Assembly: GCF_027886425.1 (NCBI RefSeq)
Contig: NZ_CP115671.1
Coordinates: 1,426,001-1,490,000 of the forward strand
Source of the DNA: Brevundimonas vesicularis
GTDB taxonomy: Bacteria > Pseudomonadota > Alphaproteobacteria > Caulobacterales > Caulobacteraceae
Direction of reading: 5' to 3'
DNA length: 64,000 nucleotides
In this document: piece after piece, positions 51,288-59,703 of the stretch
Layout: each line of letters starts with the position of its first letter
How positions within the stretch are numbered: position 1 is the first letter of the stretch
The notes under the pieces: generated by a model
What the model saw: the letters and a program-made list of their open reading frames with translations, nothing else
Database searches by the model: none
What the model was told of the DNA's origin: nothing
Position numbers and translations under genes: made by a program

Positions 51288-51914
51288 GTGCGCAAATCCG
51301 ACGAACCGAAATGGGCCGAGGGGCTGGCGAAACCGCCGGCGTGGCGCAGCGACGGGACCGAGACCGTGTTCGATAGCCCTTGGATGGCGCTGACCCGGCA
51401 TCCGGCGACGGCGCCGACCGGGATTAAGGCCGACTATGCCGTCGTGCGGTTCAAGAACGTCGGGACCGGCGTCCTGCCCGTCCACGACGACGGGACGGTC
51501 ACCCTGGTGGGACAGCAGCGGTTCGCCCACGCCAACTACAGCTGGGAAATGCCCGAAGGCGGCGCGCCGCTGGACGAGGATCCGTTCGACGGCATCCGGC
51601 GCGAACTGGCCGAGGAGGCCGGATTGCAGGCCAAACACTGGCTGCCGGCGCTGAAGGTCGAGATGTCGAACTCCATCACCGACGAGATCGGCATGACCTG
51701 GATCGCCTGGGGCCTGTCGCCCGCGGCGACCGATCCCGATCCCACCGAGATCATCGCCGTGGTGCGCGTGTCGTTCCTGGATCTGCTGGACGAGATCGGG
51801 CGGGGAACGGTGCGCGACAGCCTGACGGTGGCGACGGCCTACAAGGCCTATCATATGGCGATGAACGGCGAACTGCCCGAGGCGCTGGCGCGCGCCTTGC
51901 TGGGGCGCGTATGA
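51288..51914 (+). CDS. NUDIX hydrolase (ADP-ribose pyrophosphatase-like)
   Basis: The Nudix box is intact, GGAPLDEDPFDGIRRELAEE followed by AGL, with normal spacing. The 208-residue length and pattern PVHDDGTVTLVGQQRFAHAN resemble ADP-ribose or nucleotide-sugar pyrophosphatases. The start is GTG at 51288. It nearly abuts cysE, whose upstream ATG overlaps the NUDIX stop. Substrate unknown. Confidence 0.88.
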   Translation: MRKSDEPKWAEGLAKPPAWRSDGTETVFDSPWMALTRHPATAPTGIKADYAVVRFKNVGTGVLPVHDDGTVTLVGQQRFAHANYSWEMPEGGAPLDEDPFDGIRRELAEEAGLQAKHWLPALKVEMSNSITDEIGMTWIAWGLSPAATDPDPTEIIAVVRVSFLDLLDEIGRGTVRDSLTVATAYKAYHMAMNGELPEALARALLGRV

Positions 51915-51934
51915 TGTCGCCGAAGGAGCCGGTC

Positions 51935-52762
51935 ATGGCCAAGCTGGAAGTCGTCGCAGAACTCGAAATGAACACCGTGTGGCGTCAGCTGCGCGCCTCC
52001 GCCGAGGCGGCGTCGCGCGAGGAGCCGCAACTGGGCTCGCAGATGAATGCGGTGATCCTGTCGCACGACGACCTGGCGGGCGCGCTGAGCTTCCAGATCG
52101 CGCGCAAGCTGGCGGACGGCGAGATGAGCGCCATGTCGGTGCGCGAAGTCTGTCTGTCGGCGTTCAAGGCCGACCCGTCGATGGTCGAGGCGGCGGAGGC
52201 CGATCTGCAGGCTGTGGCCGAACGCGACCCGGCGATCCGCAACCTGTTGCAGCCCTTCCTGTATTTCAAAGGCTTCCAGGCCCTACAGGGCTGGCGCGTG
52301 GCGCACTGGCTGTGGGGACAGGGGCGCGAGACGCTGGCCTTCCACTTCCAGAGCCGGATCTCAGAACTGTTCCAGCTGGACATCCATCCGGCCGCGCAGA
52401 TGGGCAAGGGGCTGTTTCTGGATCACGGCACGGGCATCGTGATCGGCGAGACGGCGGTGGTCGGCGACGACGTGTCGATGCTGCACGGCGTGACCCTGGG
52501 TGGGACGGGCGCCGAACGTGGCGACCGCCACCCCAAGATCGGCAAGGGCGTTCTGCTGGGCGCCGGGGCCAAGGTGCTGGGCAATATCCACGTCGGCGAC
52601 TACGCCAAGGTGGCGTCCGGCTCGGTGGTGCTGAAGGCCGTGCCGTCCGGCTGCACCGTGGCGGGAGTGCCGGCCCGGCTGGTCAACTGCCCGACCAACG
52701 CCGAACCGGCCCGCACCATGGATCACACCCTGGCCGATGTGGTGTACGACTTCGTCATTTGA
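51935..52762 (+). CDS. cysE: Serine O-acetyltransferase
   Basis: Acetylates serine with acetyl-CoA as the first step of cysteine synthesis. The protein has an N-terminal helical domain (ASREEPQLGSQMNAVILSHD, and LQPFLYFKGFQALQGWRVAH) and a left-handed beta helix with hexapeptide repeats (DHGTGIVIGETAVVGDDVSM, GVTLGGTGAERGDRHPKIG). The C-terminus feedback region is present. Start at 51935 has AAGGAG six bases before it; an ATG at 51911 overlapping the NUDIX stop would give eight more residues. 275 residues. Confidence 0.95.
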   Translation: MAKLEVVAELEMNTVWRQLRASAEAASREEPQLGSQMNAVILSHDDLAGALSFQIARKLADGEMSAMSVREVCLSAFKADPSMVEAAEADLQAVAERDPAIRNLLQPFLYFKGFQALQGWRVAHWLWGQGRETLAFHFQSRISELFQLDIHPAAQMGKGLFLDHGTGIVIGETAVVGDDVSMLHGVTLGGTGAERGDRHPKIGKGVLLGAGAKVLGNIHVGDYAKVASGSVVLKAVPSGCTVAGVPARLVNCPTNAEPARTMDHTLADVVYDFVI

Positions 52763-52771
52763 GCGGACGCT

Positions 52772-54847
52772 TCACAGGGCGATCCTGAGCGAGGCGCGGA
52801 CGCTGCGCGGGGCGCCGGGGTAGATCCACAAGGCGCTGTAGGAGCTGGCGGCGTAACGCTCGTCAAACAGATTATCGAGCTCGACGCGGGCGGTGATCTG
52901 GGGCGTCAGGCCGTAGTCCAGCGCCGCCTTGGCCTTCCAATAGGCGGGCAATTCGGGCGCGCCGAGCGCCAGGCCGCCAGCCCGGTCGCCGACGTAGGCC
53001 GCGCCGGTCATGAAAGACCAGGTCGTGCCGTGGGTGGTGGGGAAGCGACCGATCACGAACAGTGAGCTGGAATGTTCGGGCACGTTCAGCACGGCGTCGG
53101 TGGCGAAGGCGCTGTCGTCGGCCTGGGCGTCGGTCCAGCCGTAGTTGGCGACCACCTGCCAGGCGTCGTCGATCTTCAAGGCGCCGTCGAGCTCGATCCC
53201 GCGCGTCGTCAGCCTGCCCACCGGAGCCAGGAAGTTGGGATCGACGGGATCGGTCGTCAGAATGTTCGACTTCTCGATGTCGAAGACGGTGGCGGCGAGA
53301 TCCAGTCCGTCCCAGGCCCCGGCCAGGCCGATCTCATAGCCCTTGCCATCCTCGGGCGCGAAGCCGGAGCCGTCGCGACCCGTGCCGGAGTTCAGCACGA
53401 ACGACTGACCATAGCTGGCGTGGGCGGTCAGGTTGTCGGTCAGGCGATAGCGTGCGGCGAAGCGGTATTTCAGGGGCGTATCGCGGGCCTCGCCGACGGC
53501 GCCGGTGCGGTTGTTTCGGATGGTCTGGTCGTAGTCGTCGAACCGCAGCCCGGCCAGCAGGCTGAGGCGGTCGTTCACCTCCCACAAATCCTGGGCGTAC
53601 AAGGTGACGACGTCGCGCGTTTCCAGATTGTCGGTGAAGGGTAGGGGCGTCGGCGGTGTGACCGCGCCATAGACGGGATTGAGGACATTGATCGGATAGG
53701 GGTTGGCCGCAGTCGGATTGATGCGCAGCCACTTCTCGCCATAGGTCAGCTGATAGGCCTTCACCCCGAAACCGAGGTTGTGAACGCCCAGCCCCGTCTC
53801 GACCACGCCGTTCAGCTCGAGCCGGGCCGACAGGTCCTCGACCGAGAAGTCGCGTCCGCGACGCTGACGCCACAGCTGGTCGCCGACCAGGCGCGACTGA
53901 TCGCTGGACAGGCCCTTCAGCGAGCCGCCGCGCCAGGCGACGCCGCCGTTCAGGCTCCAGTCGTCATTGATCCGGTATTCGCCGGTGATCTGATGCCGTT
54001 CGTTGCGGAAGCGGGTCACGCCGTCGCCGGGCTCGCCGTAGTAGTTCGAGGGCGGCAGGAACAGGGCGTCGCCGTTGATCGCCGGCATCCCCCGATCGAA
54101 CAGGGTCGTGAAGGTGGTGAACTCGCCCACATAGGTCAGGCGCAGATCATCGGTGGGACGCCAGGTCAGGGACGGCGCCACCACGGTGCGGTCCAGGCCG
54201 ACATAGTCGCGCCAGCCGTTAGAGGTCTCGCCCGCCACCACAAGCCGTCCGGCCAGGGTGTTGTTGATCGGGCCGGTCAGGTCCAGTTCGCCGCGACGCA
54301 GACCAAACGATCCCACCGTGGCGGTAAAGGCGGCGGCGGGCGCAAAGCGCGGGGTCTTGGAGACGATATTGATGCGTCCGGCCGGGTCGATGTCGCCGAA
54401 CAGCGCGCCGGACGGCCCCTTCAGCACCTCGATCCGCTCGGACGTCGCCGGATCGCGGGGCGGGGCCATGCCGCGATTGGCCAGGAAGCCGTCGACATAA
54501 TATTCCGCGCCGCCGTCGGGCGTGCCCAGGAAGCCGCGGATGGCGAAGTTGTCCATGACGCCGCCGCGATTGTTCTGCTGGCTGACGCCGCTGACCAGTT
54601 CCAGCGCATCGGCAAGGCGCGTCGCGCCCACGGCCTTGATCAGATCGTTCTCGATGGAGCGGCTGGACGGAGACATGGCCTCGATGATCGATCCTGCGCC
54701 CAGGATCAGATCACGCGGCGCCGACCGGCGGCCCAGAACGACGATCTCCCCCACCGTTTCAGGCTCGACCGCCTCGATAGCGACGGGGGCGGGGGCGTTG
54801 GCGGCGACCAGCAGGCACGCGCTGGCGCAGCTCAGAAGGAGGGACAA
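52772..54847 (-). CDS. TonB-dependent siderophore receptor
   Basis: Outer-membrane active transporter for ferric-siderophore-like ligands. The 691 residues carry a TonB box-like VGEIVVLGRR after the signal peptide, the plug domain (SGVSQQNNRGGVMDNFAIRG, RIEVLKGPSGALFGDIDPAG with the usual NIVSK), and a 22-strand barrel ending RASLRIAL. The start is TTG at 54847, with GGAG at correct spacing; no ATG lies nearby. No Fur box or siderophore genes are visible nearby. It is divergent from the DUF1624 gene. Confidence 0.9.
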   Translation of the reverse strand: MSLLLSCASACLLVAANAPAPVAIEAVEPETVGEIVVLGRRSAPRDLILGAGSIIEAMSPSSRSIENDLIKAVGATRLADALELVSGVSQQNNRGGVMDNFAIRGFLGTPDGGAEYYVDGFLANRGMAPPRDPATSERIEVLKGPSGALFGDIDPAGRINIVSKTPRFAPAAAFTATVGSFGLRRGELDLTGPINNTLAGRLVVAGETSNGWRDYVGLDRTVVAPSLTWRPTDDLRLTYVGEFTTFTTLFDRGMPAINGDALFLPPSNYYGEPGDGVTRFRNERHQITGEYRINDDWSLNGGVAWRGGSLKGLSSDQSRLVGDQLWRQRRGRDFSVEDLSARLELNGVVETGLGVHNLGFGVKAYQLTYGEKWLRINPTAANPYPINVLNPVYGAVTPPTPLPFTDNLETRDVVTLYAQDLWEVNDRLSLLAGLRFDDYDQTIRNNRTGAVGEARDTPLKYRFAARYRLTDNLTAHASYGQSFVLNSGTGRDGSGFAPEDGKGYEIGLAGAWDGLDLAATVFDIEKSNILTTDPVDPNFLAPVGRLTTRGIELDGALKIDDAWQVVANYGWTDAQADDSAFATDAVLNVPEHSSSLFVIGRFPTTHGTTWSFMTGAAYVGDRAGGLALGAPELPAYWKAKAALDYGLTPQITARVELDNLFDERYAASSYSALWIYPGAPRSVRASLRIAL

Positions 54848-54898
54848 GGCAGGCTCCGTTTGAAATGTTATACTGTATCGGCTATCCGCTTCCGCCTG

Positions 54899-56098
54899 AT
54901 GATGTCAACCGCTGCAACGCTTGTTCCCGCCTCCGCTTCTTCGACTGCCGCGCCAAGCCGTGCGGTCGGTCGGATCCTATCCATCGACGCCCTGCGCGGG
55001 CTGGTCATCCTGCTGATGCTGGTCGATCACGCGCGGGAGTTCTTCTTCATCCACGCCCAGGTCTCGGACCCGATGAATGTGGAGACGACCTCGCCGGCGT
55101 TGTTCTTCACCCGGCTGTCGGCCCATCTGTGCGCGCCGGTGTTCGTGGCCCTGACAGGATTGGGGGCCTGGCTGTACGGAAACAAGCAGGCGGGCGGCGG
55201 CAACGGAGCCGGCGCGGCATCGGCCTTCCTGCTGAAACGCGGTCTGTTTCTGGTCGTCCTGGAGCTGACGGTGGTCAACTTCGCCTGGACGTTCTCGATC
55301 ACGCCCGAGCTGATCTATCTGCAGGTGATCTGGGCCATCGGCCTGTCGATGATCGCGCTGGCGGCTCTGGTGCATCTGCCGCGCCCGGTGCTGATCGCCG
55401 TGGGGCTGGTCATCGTGCTGGGGCACAATCTGCTGGACCCGATCACCATCGCGGCGGGACAGCCGGGCCATGCCATCTGGGCGGTGCTGCATGATCGCGG
55501 ATTTATAGACTTACCTTGGGGCGGTCAGGCGAGGACGTCCTATCCGCTGCTGCCGTGGATCGGGGTGGCGGCCTTGGGTTACGGCATCGGGCCGTGGTTT
55601 GTAGGCGAGCAGCGGGCGCGGCTGAGACGGTTGGTGCTGACCGGAGTGGCCGCGCTCGCTCTGTTCGTCGTGCTGCGGGCGATCAATGTCTATGGGGATG
55701 CGCCGTGGGCCGTGCAGGCGACGCCGATCCAGACGGTGATGAGCGTGCTGAACCTGACCAAATATCCGCCGTCAGCCGACTTTTTGCTGCTGACGCTGGG
55801 GATAGGCGCGCTGATTTTGGCGGGGCTGGAAAAGGCGCCGGATCGGTTGGTCGGCGTGCTGGCGGTCTTTGGCGGGGCGCCGCTGTTCTTCTATCTGATC
55901 CATCTCTACGGGCTGCATCTGCTGAACCTGGCGGCCCTGATGCTGTTCGGCGTCAATCAGGGCGAGGGCTTCGGCGTGCCCAGCGTCGGCTGGGTATGGT
56001 TGCTGGCGGCCATGATCGCCGTGCCTTGCTGGTTCGCCTGCCGGTGGTTCGGCGGGGTCAAGCGGCGCAGTTCGCAATGGTGGATGAAGTATCTCTGA
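54899..56098 (+). CDS. DUF1624 family membrane protein (heparan acetyltransferase-like)
   Basis: A 399-residue polytopic membrane protein. It begins RILSIDALRGLVILLMLVDH, the DUF1624 motif with conserved Arg and His, followed by helices VFVALTGLGAWLYG and LFLVVLELTVVNFAWTFSI, and ends FFYLIHLYGLHLLNLAALML. Related proteins transfer acetyl groups across membranes to sugars; function here unknown. Two adjacent ATG codons (54899, 54902). Only 51 bases separate it from the divergent TonB receptor, so their promoters overlap. Confidence 0.87.
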   Translation: MMSTAATLVPASASSTAAPSRAVGRILSIDALRGLVILLMLVDHAREFFFIHAQVSDPMNVETTSPALFFTRLSAHLCAPVFVALTGLGAWLYGNKQAGGGNGAGAASAFLLKRGLFLVVLELTVVNFAWTFSITPELIYLQVIWAIGLSMIALAALVHLPRPVLIAVGLVIVLGHNLLDPITIAAGQPGHAIWAVLHDRGFIDLPWGGQARTSYPLLPWIGVAALGYGIGPWFVGEQRARLRRLVLTGVAALALFVVLRAINVYGDAPWAVQATPIQTVMSVLNLTKYPPSADFLLLTLGIGALILAGLEKAPDRLVGVLAVFGGAPLFFYLIHLYGLHLLNLAALMLFGVNQGEGFGVPSVGWVWLLAAMIAVPCWFACRWFGGVKRRSSQWWMKYL

Positions 56099-56182
56099 AG
56101 CGGGAAAATGCGCGGCGCCGGTTTCCCTGAACCGCTGATGTCTCTAGGGTCCGCCGCCAACGTCCAGACCATGAGGCCCCCC

Positions 56183-56392
56183 GTGAAAGACACCGACCTG
56201 AAGCGCATCGAGGCGCACCTCAAGCGCACCTTCAACACCGGCGGCATCATCGTGAAGGCCCGCCCCAAGCAGAATGACTCGGCCGAGGTCTATGTCGGCG
56301 ACGAGTTCATCGGCATCGTCTTCGAGGATGAGGACGAGGAAGGTTCATTCATGTTCGAAATGGCGATCCTGGCCGAAGACCTTCCGGCCTAA
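56183..56392 (+). CDS. DUF3126 family protein
   Basis: A 69-residue cytoplasmic acidic protein. Matches the DUF3126 pattern DTDLKRIEAHLKRTFNTGGI followed by EVYVGDEFIGIVFEDEDEEG and the end MFEMAILAEDLPA. Function unknown. The GTG at 56183 has GAGG at ideal distance; the in-frame ATG at 56171 would add four residues but has no SD. Followed by a strong terminator. Confidence 0.85.
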   Translation: MKDTDLKRIEAHLKRTFNTGGIIVKARPKQNDSAEVYVGDEFIGIVFEDEDEEGSFMFEMAILAEDLPA

Positions 56393-56409
56393 AACGCCGA
56401 CCGATCCAA

Positions 56410-56440
56410 CCGCCCGGCGTGAATGCGCCGGGCGGTTTTC
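56410..56440 (+). terminator. Terminator after the DUF3126 gene
   Basis: CCGCCCGGCG-TGAATG-CGCCGGGCGG (56410-56435) is a perfect ten-pair stem followed by TTTTC. Confidence 0.9.
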
Positions 56441-56473
56441 GTTTGCGCCGACCCGTTCAGCGATACGGGTCGG

Positions 56474-56725
56474 TCAGCGCGTGGGGGCGGCGCGTTCGAG
56501 GCCGTACAGCGCCTCGACGATGTCCTCGGCCTTCTGCTGGACCAGTTGCTGGGCGTCGTGGACGCCGCGATTGTAGAAGGCGCCGCCGATGTCCTTGCCG
56601 ATGAAGTCCAGCAGCATCTCGGCCGGAAGCTGGCCCAATTCCTGGTCCAGTTCTCGGGCGAAGTAGTCGCGCAGTTTGGCGGTGATCGCCGCGCGGTCTT
56701 CCTTGGAGAATTCGATCGGTTTCAT
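56474..56725 (-). CDS. DUF2164 family protein
   Basis: An 83-residue helical protein with IEFSKEDRAAITAKLRDYFA and LPAEMLLDFIGKDIGGAFYN, the DUF2164 signature. Function unknown. It overlaps the upstream ABC-F gene by four bases, indicating coupling. Related proteins are often found with ribosome- or stress-related genes, though the link is only suggestive here. Confidence 0.87.
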   Translation of the reverse strand: MKPIEFSKEDRAAITAKLRDYFARELDQELGQLPAEMLLDFIGKDIGGAFYNRGVHDAQQLVQQKAEDIVEALYGLERAAPTR

Positions 56726-58629
56726 GCGACCTCGGCGAGAGCCTCTTCGGCCGCCACCCAGGCGGCTTCGGCGGCGGCCAGATCGGCCTCGGTCTTGGCG
56801 CGGGCGCGGGTCAGGCCTTCGAGGGCCTTGGGATTGCTGACCGAGGCGGTGGCCATGTCGTCGTCGATGCGGGCGATCTCGGCCGTCAGGCGGGTCATGG
56901 TCTCCTCCGCCTTCTTGACCGCGTGGCGCAGGGTCGAGGGCGAGGGGCCGGATCGCTTCTTGTTGCCCCTATCGTTCGCGCCGCGGGCGCTCTCTGCTTG
57001 AGGGGCGCCTGAGTTCGCCTTGGCCTCTTCCTTCTTGATCTGGCTGGGCTTGGCGATGGCCTGTTTCGCGCGGTCCAGGACGAATTTGGCGTAGTCGTCC
57101 ATGTCGCCGTCAAAGGGTTTCACCGTGCCGTCGGCGGCCAGCCACAGGCGATCCGCCACCATCTCCATCAGCGAGCGGTCGTGGGTGATCAGGATGACGG
57201 CGCCGTTGTAGTCGTTCAGCGCGTCCAGCAGCGCGCGACGGCTGTCGATATCCAGGTGGTTGGTCGGTTCGTCCAGGATCAGGACGTGGGGCGCGTCCAT
57301 CGCCACCATGTTCAGCAGCAGCCGCGCGCGCTCGCCGCCCGACAGGCTGTCGACCGTGGTTTCCTGCTTCTCATAACCCAGGCCGAACTGGGCCAGTTTG
57401 GAGCGGCGGGCGCTTTCGGGCGCGTCCGGCATGGCGCGGCGGATGATTTCCAGCGGCGTGTCGGTCGGGTCCATCGCCTCGATCTGGTGCTGGTGGAACC
57501 AGCCGACGCGCATCTTCCTGTCGCGGTGAAGCTCGCCCTCGGACACGTCCAGAGCGCCGGCGATCATCTTGGCGAAGGTCGACTTGCCCGCGCCGTTGAC
57601 GCCCAGCAGGCCGATGCGGTCGTCCAGGTCCATGCGCAGGTTCAGATTGCGCAGGATCGGCTTGCCCGGCTCATAGCCGACATTGGCCCGCTCCAGCCGG
57701 ATCAACGGCGGCGCCAGCGGACGCGGCGGCGAGGGCAGGGTGAAGGGGGCGACGCGCTCCTCGATCGTGGTGGCGACGGGCTGCATCTTCTCCAGCCGCT
57801 TCATGCGCGACTGGGCCTGGGCGGCCTTGGAGGCCTTGGCCTTGAAGCGATCGACGAAGGCCTGAAGGTGGGCACGCTCGGCGTCCTGCTTGGCCTTGGC
57901 CGACAGCTGCAGCCGCGCCTTTTCGGCGCGCGCCTTTTCGAAGGCGTCGTAGTTGCCGGTGTAGAGGGTCAGGGTGTGGTTCGCGAGGTGCAGGATATGG
58001 GTGCAGACCTCGTTCAACATCTCGCGGTCGTGGGAGATGATCAGGGCGGTGTGCGGGTATTTCTTCAGCCGCGCCTCCAGCCACAGGGCGCCTTCCAGGT
58101 CGAGGTAGTTGGTCGGTTCGTCCAGCAGCAGCATGTCCGGCTCGGCGAACAGGGCGGCGGCCAGGGCGACGCGCATCCGCCAGCCGCCCGAGAACTCCGA
58201 CATCGGCCGGGCCTGGTTTTCCTGATCGAAGCCCAGACCGACCAGGATTTCGGCGGCGCGCGCGGGCGCGGCGTCGGCGTCGATCTCGATCAGGCGCGAC
58301 CAGATCTCGCCCATCTCTTCCGGTTCGGCGGTCTCGAGCCGGCCCAGCAGGGTGTGGCGTTCGACGTCGGCCTCAAGGATGGTGTCGATGACGCTGACGG
58401 GGGTCGCCGGATGCTCCTGATCGACCGAGCCGATACGGGCGGTCTTGGGCAGGCTGATCTCGTCGCCGGCGGCGTGAAGCTCGCCCAGGATCAGCTTGAA
58501 CAGGGTCGATTTGCCGATGCCGTTGCGGCCGACCAGACCGACCTTTGAGCCGGGCGGCAGGCTGACGGAGGCGTCCACGAGAAACTTGCGGCCCCAGGCG
58601 TTGAAGGTCAGGTCGGTGATCTGGAGCAT
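56722..58629 (-). CDS. ABC-F family ATPase (Uup/YheS-like)
   Basis: Ribosome-associated ATPase of the ABC-F class with two ATP-binding domains and no membrane part. Walker A motifs are GLVGRNGIGKSTLFKLILG and GLLGVNGAGKSTFAKMIAG. The signatures are EFSGGWRMRVALAAALF and DSLSGGERARLLLNMVAMDA, the latter followed by HVLILDEPTNHLDIDS. A Lys/Ala-rich C-terminal coiled coil ends TEADLAAAEAAWVAAEEALA, as in Uup. 635 residues. First gene of a two-gene operon with DUF2164. Confidence 0.93.
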   Translation of the reverse strand: MLQITDLTFNAWGRKFLVDASVSLPPGSKVGLVGRNGIGKSTLFKLILGELHAAGDEISLPKTARIGSVDQEHPATPVSVIDTILEADVERHTLLGRLETAEPEEMGEIWSRLIEIDADAAPARAAEILVGLGFDQENQARPMSEFSGGWRMRVALAAALFAEPDMLLLDEPTNYLDLEGALWLEARLKKYPHTALIISHDREMLNEVCTHILHLANHTLTLYTGNYDAFEKARAEKARLQLSAKAKQDAERAHLQAFVDRFKAKASKAAQAQSRMKRLEKMQPVATTIEERVAPFTLPSPPRPLAPPLIRLERANVGYEPGKPILRNLNLRMDLDDRIGLLGVNGAGKSTFAKMIAGALDVSEGELHRDRKMRVGWFHQHQIEAMDPTDTPLEIIRRAMPDAPESARRSKLAQFGLGYEKQETTVDSLSGGERARLLLNMVAMDAPHVLILDEPTNHLDIDSRRALLDALNDYNGAVILITHDRSLMEMVADRLWLAADGTVKPFDGDMDDYAKFVLDRAKQAIAKPSQIKKEEAKANSGAPQAESARGANDRGNKKRSGPSPSTLRHAVKKAEETMTRLTAEIARIDDDMATASVSNPKALEGLTRARAKTEADLAAAEAAWVAAEEALAEVA

Positions 58630-58713
58630 TGCGGCGAAGGTTCTTCGGTTGGTCGGCGTCCCTCAATCGGCAGGTCGCCATGCGGCGTGCGTCAGGGATG
58701 CAAAAAGGGACGG

Positions 58714-58742
58714 TTGGAAACGCGGGAGGTGGTCGCTATAAG
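58714..58742 (+). promoter_or_regulatory. Predicted ndk promoter
   Basis: TTGGAA (58714-58719) and TATAAG (58737-58742) with a 17-base spacer, about 40 bases before the ndk start codon. Confidence 0.55.
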
Positions 58743-58780
58743 CCCGCGACACTCAATCTCCCAACAAGAAGTCAATTCCC

Positions 58781-59200
58781 ATGACCGAACGTACCTTCTC
58801 GATCATCAAGCCCGACGCCACGCGCCGCAACCTGACCGGTGCGATCAACGCCGTGATCGAAGGCGCCGGCCTGCGCATCGTGGCCCAGCGCCGCGTCAAG
58901 CTGACGACCGAACAAGCCAAGAAATTCTACGAAGTGCACGCCGAACGCCCGTTCTACGGCGAGCTGGTCGAGCAGATGACGGCCGAGCCGGTCGTCGTTC
59001 AGGTGCTGGAAGGCGACAACGCCGTCGCCGCTTATCGCGAAGTCATGGGCGCCACCAACCCGGAACAGGCCGCCGAAGGCACCATCCGCAAGCAGTTCGC
59101 CCTGTCGATCGGTGAAAACTCGGTCCACGGTTCGGACAGCCAGGACAACGCCAAGATCGAGATCGCCCAGTTCTTCACCGACGACCAGATCGTCGGCTAA
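58781..59200 (+). CDS. ndk: Nucleoside diphosphate kinase
   Basis: Transfers a phosphate from ATP to other NDPs. The 139-residue protein has the active-site loop ENSVHGSDSQDNAKIEIAQF, with the phosphohistidine in SVHGSDS, the N-terminal TERTFSIIKPDATRRNLTG and the nucleotide contacts MGATNPEQAAEGTIRKQFAL. Normal length and start. Strong housekeeping promoter upstream. Confidence 0.97.
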   Translation: MTERTFSIIKPDATRRNLTGAINAVIEGAGLRIVAQRRVKLTTEQAKKFYEVHAERPFYGELVEQMTAEPVVVQVLEGDNAVAAYREVMGATNPEQAAEGTIRKQFALSIGENSVHGSDSQDNAKIEIAQFFTDDQIVG

Positions 59201-59290
59201 GCGCTCAAGTCGCGAGGAACCGCGTTCCGAGCGTAGCGCGAGAAGAAGGCGCTCAAGCCGCGAGGGACCGCGTCCCAAGCGTAGCGCCGA
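59201..59290. repeat. Two tandem 48-base repeats after ndk
   Basis: GCGCTCAAGTCGCGAGG at 59201 and GCGCTCAAGCCGCGAGG at 59249 begin two direct copies of about 40 bases (ending AGCGTAGCGC) with few mismatches. Each contains an internal palindrome (GGAACCGCGTTCC, GGGACCGCGTCCC), where paired changes keep the pairing, which suggests the structure matters. Not a known element to me. Confidence 0.75.
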
Positions 59291-59300
59291 AACAAAACGA

Positions 59301-59322
59301 TGCGAGAGCGAAGCCTCTCGCA
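59301..59322. repeat. Short inverted repeat after the tandem repeats
   Basis: TGCGAGAG-CGAAGC-CTCTCGCA forms an eight-pair stem at 59301-59322, immediately downstream of the two tandem units. Confidence 0.55.
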
Positions 59323-59336
59323 TAGCGTGACTATAT

Positions 59337-59368
59337 AGGCCCGCGCCCGGAACCGGACGCGGGCCTTG
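59337..59368 (+). terminator. Terminator of ndk
   Basis: AGGCCCGCG (59337-59345) and CGCGGGCCT (59358-59366) make a nine-pair stem with a 12-base loop followed by TGTCGTTT. Confidence 0.7.
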
Positions 59369-59411
59369 TCGTTTGGTGGTCATTATCTCGCTCGTCTCCC
59401 GGAGAAGACCC

Positions 59412-59612
59412 ATGAAGACCATGATCAAACTGGCCCCCGTCATCGGCGTCGTGGCCCTGCTAGCCGCCTGCGGCCAGACGATGGAACAACGCGCCGCCAC
59501 CGGCGCCCTGGGCGGCGCCGTCGCCGGTCAGGTCATCGGCGGCAACACGGGTTCGACCGTGGCCGGTGCCGCCATCGGCGCCGTCGCCGGCGCGGCGACC
59601 AAGCCCCGCTAA
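59412..59612 (+). CDS. Small glycine-zipper lipoprotein
   Basis: A 66-residue outer-membrane lipoprotein of the OsmB/YMGG-like glycine-zipper type. The lipobox is in VVALLAACGQ (Cys at residue 21), and the rest is GALGGAVAGQVIGGNTGS then AGAAIGAVAGAATKPR, two Gly-zipper helices. The start at 59412 begins the signal peptide. Often stress-related in other bacteria; role unknown here. It has its own terminator. Confidence 0.82.
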   Translation: MKTMIKLAPVIGVVALLAACGQTMEQRAATGALGGAVAGQVIGGNTGSTVAGAAIGAVAGAATKPR

Positions 59613-59650
59613 ATCCGTCTAGGTCTTTCGGGCGAAAGCCCGGATGGCAA

Positions 59651-59682
59651 AAAGGCCCGGAGCGTTCGCTCCGGGCCTTTTC
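59651..59682 (+). terminator. Terminator after the glycine-zipper lipoprotein gene
   Basis: AAAGGCCCGGAGC-GTTC-GCTCCGGGCCTTT is a 13-pair stem with a tetraloop and T run. It lies between two convergent genes; A-runs on the left also allow leftward termination of the M13 peptidase gene. Confidence 0.9.
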
Positions 59683-59703
59683 TACGTCTGACGTCCGGCG
59701 CCC

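Noticed and set aside
53780..54898. Rightward frame ahead of the DUF1624 gene
   Set aside because: It lies wholly antisense to the TonB receptor and lacks any family motif; the DUF1624 protein starts at 54899.
57181..58548. Rightward frame of about 455 codons
   Set aside because: Antisense to the ABC-F ATPase, whose Walker and signature motifs are complete.
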